From contig LLCB01000031.1 in NCBI GenBank assembly GCA_001414345.1, positions 242,173-306,172 of the forward strand: 64,000 nt of DNA. The letters run 5' to 3'. Origin of the DNA: Hymenoscyphus infarciens (lineage: Eukaryota > Ascomycota > Leotiomycetes > Helotiales > Helotiaceae). This document shows positions 59,612-64,000 of the stretch, in pieces. Both the position numbers and the translations under genes were made by a program. The first letter of the stretch is position 1; each line of letters opens with the position of its first letter. Below the pieces are notes generated by a model, which saw only the letters and a program-made list of their open reading frames with translations, ran no database searches and was not told where the DNA came from.

Positions 59612-61650
59612 TCTGGGTTTATGAACTAGAGCTGGGAGGAGTACAAAAACCTTTACACACTACTTCTGGGTTTGAGCTGAGTACTGTTATTGCTTGTTGT
59701 AAACATGGTAGAAGGGAATTGAGGAAGCGGGGGGTTTGATAAGGAATTGAGGGCTTATAGTGGAGGATATGAATTGGGATGTGGACGGGGAGTAGGTAGC
59801 AGGGGGGTGGAGAGGCTAGAAGATGTCTGAGGGACTTCCGAATGTGTTAGGGGCAAGGCTTGGTTTGTGGAGGTAGATATGGATGTGAATGTAGGGTTTG
59901 ATGGATGTTGAAAGGTTGTTCAATGTGAGGATGTTTTCAGAATACTTTTGAGTATGTCAGAGAAGGGTTGGGAAGGAAAATAGTTAAACGGTAGTTGACT
60001 ATTTTACTCCTTAATTGAGGGTAAATACCTAATATACCCATGAAATAATAGGTGGTGACAGCAATACCCTTGTGTCGGTTGACTCTTAAAGTTTTGCGTT
60101 AAAGGAAGAGTATTCTGGTCTCAAAAGAGGGATATTTAAGTCCGAAACTCACGATTTTTACTCATTTTTGATAATTTCGAAGTTATATTCCTAGTATTCA
60201 CTGCTCTTCATTTTACTTTGCTCCAGCAAGTAACCCCTAGAAATTATTTTAGAACCTCTCGCTCTACCTTCCCCGCTCGTTAACAGGCCTTCGTAACTAA
60301 TTATGGAGCTGTATATCGTGGTAGTGGTGATATTCTAGCTGGAATAGAGGGAATGACAACGACAATATATGTGATCTAGCATCGTGACGTAGAAGCTTCA
60401 ATTTACTGAAAAGACATATTGGGAAAAATAAAATAGTGAATATCTGCAAACAAAAATACCTCCTTTTCTAATAGGAATACCCCGGTGTTTTAAGAGGTAA
60501 CAAAACAAGGGAATTGTTGCTACCACCTTATTTTGGGGTTTTACTATGTATTTATACTCAATTCGGGGGTAGAATAGTCAATTACCGATAATTAAGAGAT
60601 GAGGATGGGTTTGGTCTTGTGTTTTAAGGTCGAAAAGCAGGATTAAAATAAGACTCTTCGTTATTGTTCTATAGACAGCTGGAGACAGTAATATTCTTCT
60701 ACATAGCCGTGAAGAGTTATTTCATTATACGAAATATTTGGAGTAACTCGCTTTCACTGATTTTCGTTATCCTAAGTCTTCTAAAATAGTTGAGTTAACT
60801 GTTCCATTGCCTCATATGTATACCGTCGCCAGTGACAAAAACTCTTACTAGATGATAATAACAGCTTATAAACACATAGCTGACTAGATTAGTTCCACCT
60901 CGACAATTTAGTTGATAAGTTAGTCTTCAATTCTTCACGAAGACATTGTATAAAGTGATCTTGGAGAAATGAAAAAAATTTGCTTTTCTTAATATCAGTA
61001 ATAGATTTTCCAACCCACCAGGAACTAGCGGGGTCGGGCGTCCTAGCTATACTAAAAAGTCGGAATCGACTAAATCGTAAATTGTAAATCGTAAAAGTTA
61101 AGTATTTAGAGCTAAAGTGGAACTTAATACTTATTATCTAAGCTTTAAGCGTATTCTGTCCTTTGATAAAAAAAAGAGGTAGAAGAGTATTTAATACTTC
61201 TTAGTCTCTCTCTCTTGTTACTCTTTCCTTTCTTTAGTATATTATATATATATAAGAGTATAAAGGAGAGAGAAAGAAGAGAGAGTGAGAGAGTAAGTAA
61301 ATCTTTTAGTGGAAAGTTTTTCTTAGTTTAGATTAGAGAAGTTTAGTAAAAGTAGTAAAAAATCTTCTCTTTCTCTCTCTCTCTCTTTCTCTTATATTAT
61401 ATTGTTTCTATTATTTTTAGATAAGAAAGATAGAAGTGAAGAAAGAAAAAGAGAGGAAGAGAGAAAGAGTAAGAGGATACTTACTACTTTCTTACCAAAA
61501 CTCCTTTTATCTATGCTAGGAAAAACCTTCTCTCTGAAAATATTTACTTATCTCTTACCTCTCTTGCTCTTCTCTTCTCTCCTCACCCGTCCTCTCTTAC
61601 ACTCTCTTCTATACTCTCTCAGTATACGTAAAATATAGAAGAATTAGATA

Positions 61651-61708
61651 AGGAGCAAGAGAGTAAGAGAGCAAGAGAGTAAGAGAGCAAGAGAGCAAGA
61701 GAGGAAGT
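61651..61708 (+). repeat. Purine microsatellite
   Basis: Tandem 8-base units alternating GAGCAAGA and GAGTAAGA. Confidence 0.85.
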
Positions 61709-63859
61709 CTAAGAAGAATCCAAAGTTGAAGCAAGTCATGTTTGTTTATGGTGCGAGAAGGCTTGACGGTTTGTTTGTAAAAGACGTGTGTGTTGAAACA
61801 TTTGCCAAGTTGTTGTTTTGTGTTGTGGAAAGGGAGGGGGGGAGAGGAAGGACTCGAGGGCAGTTATTTATGCTATTGGAATAATCTTGTTTATTGTGAA
61901 TAAGCGTAAGCCAACAATAGACTGAGTATGTTCGACTGTTCGTTATCCACCTTGGTCTTCAACGGTTATTCGCGTGTTCAATGGTTAGAATAAAGTGTGC
62001 AGTATTCGGTTATTCAACTATATTCGCCACTCCTTTACTTCGTGGCGTAACTTAATACCAGTAAACTTTGTGCAAAAAGTCGAAGATAAAAGTGCTTGTT
62101 GTCCTAGCCTAAACTAAGAAAATCCTGGATGTGCCGAATTGGGCTGGAACTCGGGCGTATTTGGAGTGAAGACTAGAAAAACGGGCCATATATAGAAATT
62201 ACACGTTTTATTTGCTATTTTGCAATGGTCCTATTATTCAGAGTGCTTAATTTTTTCTTTACTAATAAAAACGAGCATCGAGCATCAATTCTCTCACCTA
62301 ATTGTAAGTGAACATATATCAACTCCCAATCAGATTCTTGGTCATGAGATCGTGAAGTTATTTTGAACTTTTTCAGAAGTACAACCTTGGATCAACAATC
62401 AAGAACATATACTGCTGATGTGGAGAAAGCCACTTTTAATTTTTCCAAGCTGCTGGTTTCGAGTTACCTTGTATTTACTTGACAAGATCATGTATGGGTA
62501 GTAGTTGAGTCGAATAGTCCAAGTGTGTGAATTTCTAGCCCATGAATGGAACTTTCTGCATGGTATACGGAGTGAATATTCTTCGCCTTCTGCGTACTGT
62601 CTTGGTTCTTAAGTGAATCGCGGTATTGAGTTATTAGCTTACTATTTTTGCCTCCTTGCCTCCGACACGTTAAGTAAAGAATTAATTCCACAACGGCCAA
62701 CGGTCGCGAAGACTTACTTACTTATTTTATCTTTGATCTAATTGATCGCTACCTTAAACCTTAAGTAATAGTGAATAGATAGTCTGGTGATCTGCCAAGA
62801 CTTTTCAGGAATTAATGCCTGGGTTTCAGTTAAGGTTCAAAACAAAAAAGGAATTCTTCGATTTCTAAGTATAAATAGTATCCATTGTCATTTGAACATA
62901 AGATAATACGCATAGTCCGACTAGTACAAGGAATTCTCTCAGCTAGTTCTGCTTGTTCAGAAGCGTTCGTTGGCATAGCGGCGTCTTCTAAGTGTTTAAT
63001 GCGGAGGCAGCCCTAGTCAAAGGTCCCTCCCTGAGATTTATGTTGTTGGAACTTTTCCCGCACGTTAGATGCTTTAAAATCCTACATCGATAAACTAAAG
63101 ATTGTGTATCCATCGGATTCCACCAACCACGACCAGATCTTTAGTAACTACCTACCAATCAAAGCAATGTGAAAAAGCAACTTCCAAACCCTTCAGAATC
63201 CCAGTTCTTCCCCCCTCCAAGTGTTGAAACCAACCAAACCAATGACTTGCAATCAACAAAGAGTTCCTATTCGACAGCATACTTACTTTTCCTTCAAGCC
63301 CAAACTCTTTTCCTAGCAAGAAAAACAGAACAACTATCGCTTCTCAAATCCGACGCCTCCCGTTCCAAGTGCTACCTGAAAGAGTTTCTCGCCAGTCTCT
63401 CAACTTCCCATTACCCCCAAAAGAGTCCAATCTCTTCCATCCCTTTCAGCTAATTCCAAGTTCCAGACGAGGAGACGAGCAAAGAGTTTCCCCATCCACA
63501 ACATAAGACCTCACGAAAAAAACCCCCAAGTTAACAACTCACCCTGATTGAATTAAAAGACTCAATGTCCTTAGAAATATTCGATAATGCATGAAAACAA
63601 AATGCCAATCCCCTGGCCCTACTCGTGAATACTTACTATAGCGAAAAGCCCGATCTCAACTCTTCAGACACTTTGAGATTACTCTGTTTCCTCCTTTATT
63701 CTCCCTAAATCAAATACTTCTCAGGTGCTTATGATCAGCTCAAGAAAATAAAATCGACAACAAACTCCCCATTCGACAGCAGAAGCCCCATCCCACTTTC
63801 GTGAAAACAAAAAAAAAACTCGGAATCCAACACCGCACCCACGTTCTAAGAACTTCTGC

Positions 63860-64000
63860 AACGCTAGGTAGGGTAGCACCCGGGTGACAGACCTGTTGGC
63901 ACACCAAAATCTACCTCTATTCTTTTTATATCTTAATTTACCTTAATAACAAGTTATAGATGTAGTTAAAGAGTATAAAGTAGACCCACTAAGTAGAATA
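63860..64000. repeat. Edge of a repeat element continuing past the window
   Basis: A GC-normal end (GGTAGCACCCGGGTGACAG) followed by AT-rich, CA/TG-poor sequence to the window end. Terminal-inverted-repeat-like character is suspected but the partner end is not in view. Confidence 0.4.

Larger units (their letters stand above)
59612..64000. other. No gene supported; low-complexity and repeat-edge DNA
   Basis: About 4.4 kb without a credible gene. An open frame at 63169-63453 lacks an ATG. AT-rich, RIP-like sequence lies at about 61040-61320. Polypyrimidine/polypurine runs follow (61360-61400 and 61651-61708). From about 63860 (GGTAGCACCCGGGTGACAG) a sequence resembling a transposon terminus leads into AT-rich repeat DNA that continues beyond the window. 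Confidence 0.5.

Noticed and set aside
63169..63453. 94-codon open frame
   Set aside because: It begins with GTG, not ATG; the sequence is Ser/Pro/Gln low-complexity in a pyrimidine-rich region with no domain or splice context.

Overview
The window is nuclear DNA of a filamentous ascomycete (Pezizomycotina). Evidence: 48-92 nt GT-AG introns with CTRAY-type branch sites, an MBP1/Res-type APSES-ankyrin cell-cycle regulator, a secreted tyrosinase, a fungal transcription-factor-domain protein, 2EXR-type relics, and large tracts with the signature of repeat-induced point mutation (RIP): very AT-rich, CA and TG scarce, TA everywhere. A plant-associated Leotiomycete is my guess for lineage; that is inference only.

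Layout. 1-5140: RIP-destroyed repeats, including a minus-strand Ty3/gypsy relic (RT readable at 1-300) that runs off the left edge. 5.1-22.9 kb: gene-poor, intermediate-GC belt of relics (coiled-coil-like gene, MFS sugar transporter, 2EXR protein, small secreted protein, a coiled-coil gene split by a 526-bp MITE). Its one apparently intact gene encodes a 143-aa secreted repeat protein with three C-x7-C loops. 22.9-41.03 kb: a RIP-degraded block. Its main part is a 14.3-kb Ty3/gypsy chromovirus with 184-bp LTRs and a perfect TAAAC target duplication; between pol and the 3' LTR it carries a further, unrecognised reading frame of about 2,000 codons. 41-45.5 kb: another relic and a 30-bp G run. 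45.5-59.6 kb: normal-GC gene-rich DNA with tyrosinase (+), a single-pass membrane glycoprotein (-), MBP1-like regulator (-), alpha/beta hydrolase (-), a frameshifted SAP/2EXR pseudogene (+) and a transcription-factor-domain protein (+). 59.6-64 kb: no gene I can support; low-complexity DNA and the edge of another repeat.

No biosynthetic cluster or operon-like logic links the intact genes; they look like independent housekeeping, surface and secreted functions beside a decaying repeat compartment. The strongest theme is RIP leakage: nearly every gene relic near the repeats is broken by TAA/TAG codons at places expected to be CAA/CAG (Gln) or TGG (Trp). The most novel object is the CX7C repeat peptide precursor; next are the MITE insertion that can be read through exactly, and the extra long frame of the chromovirus.
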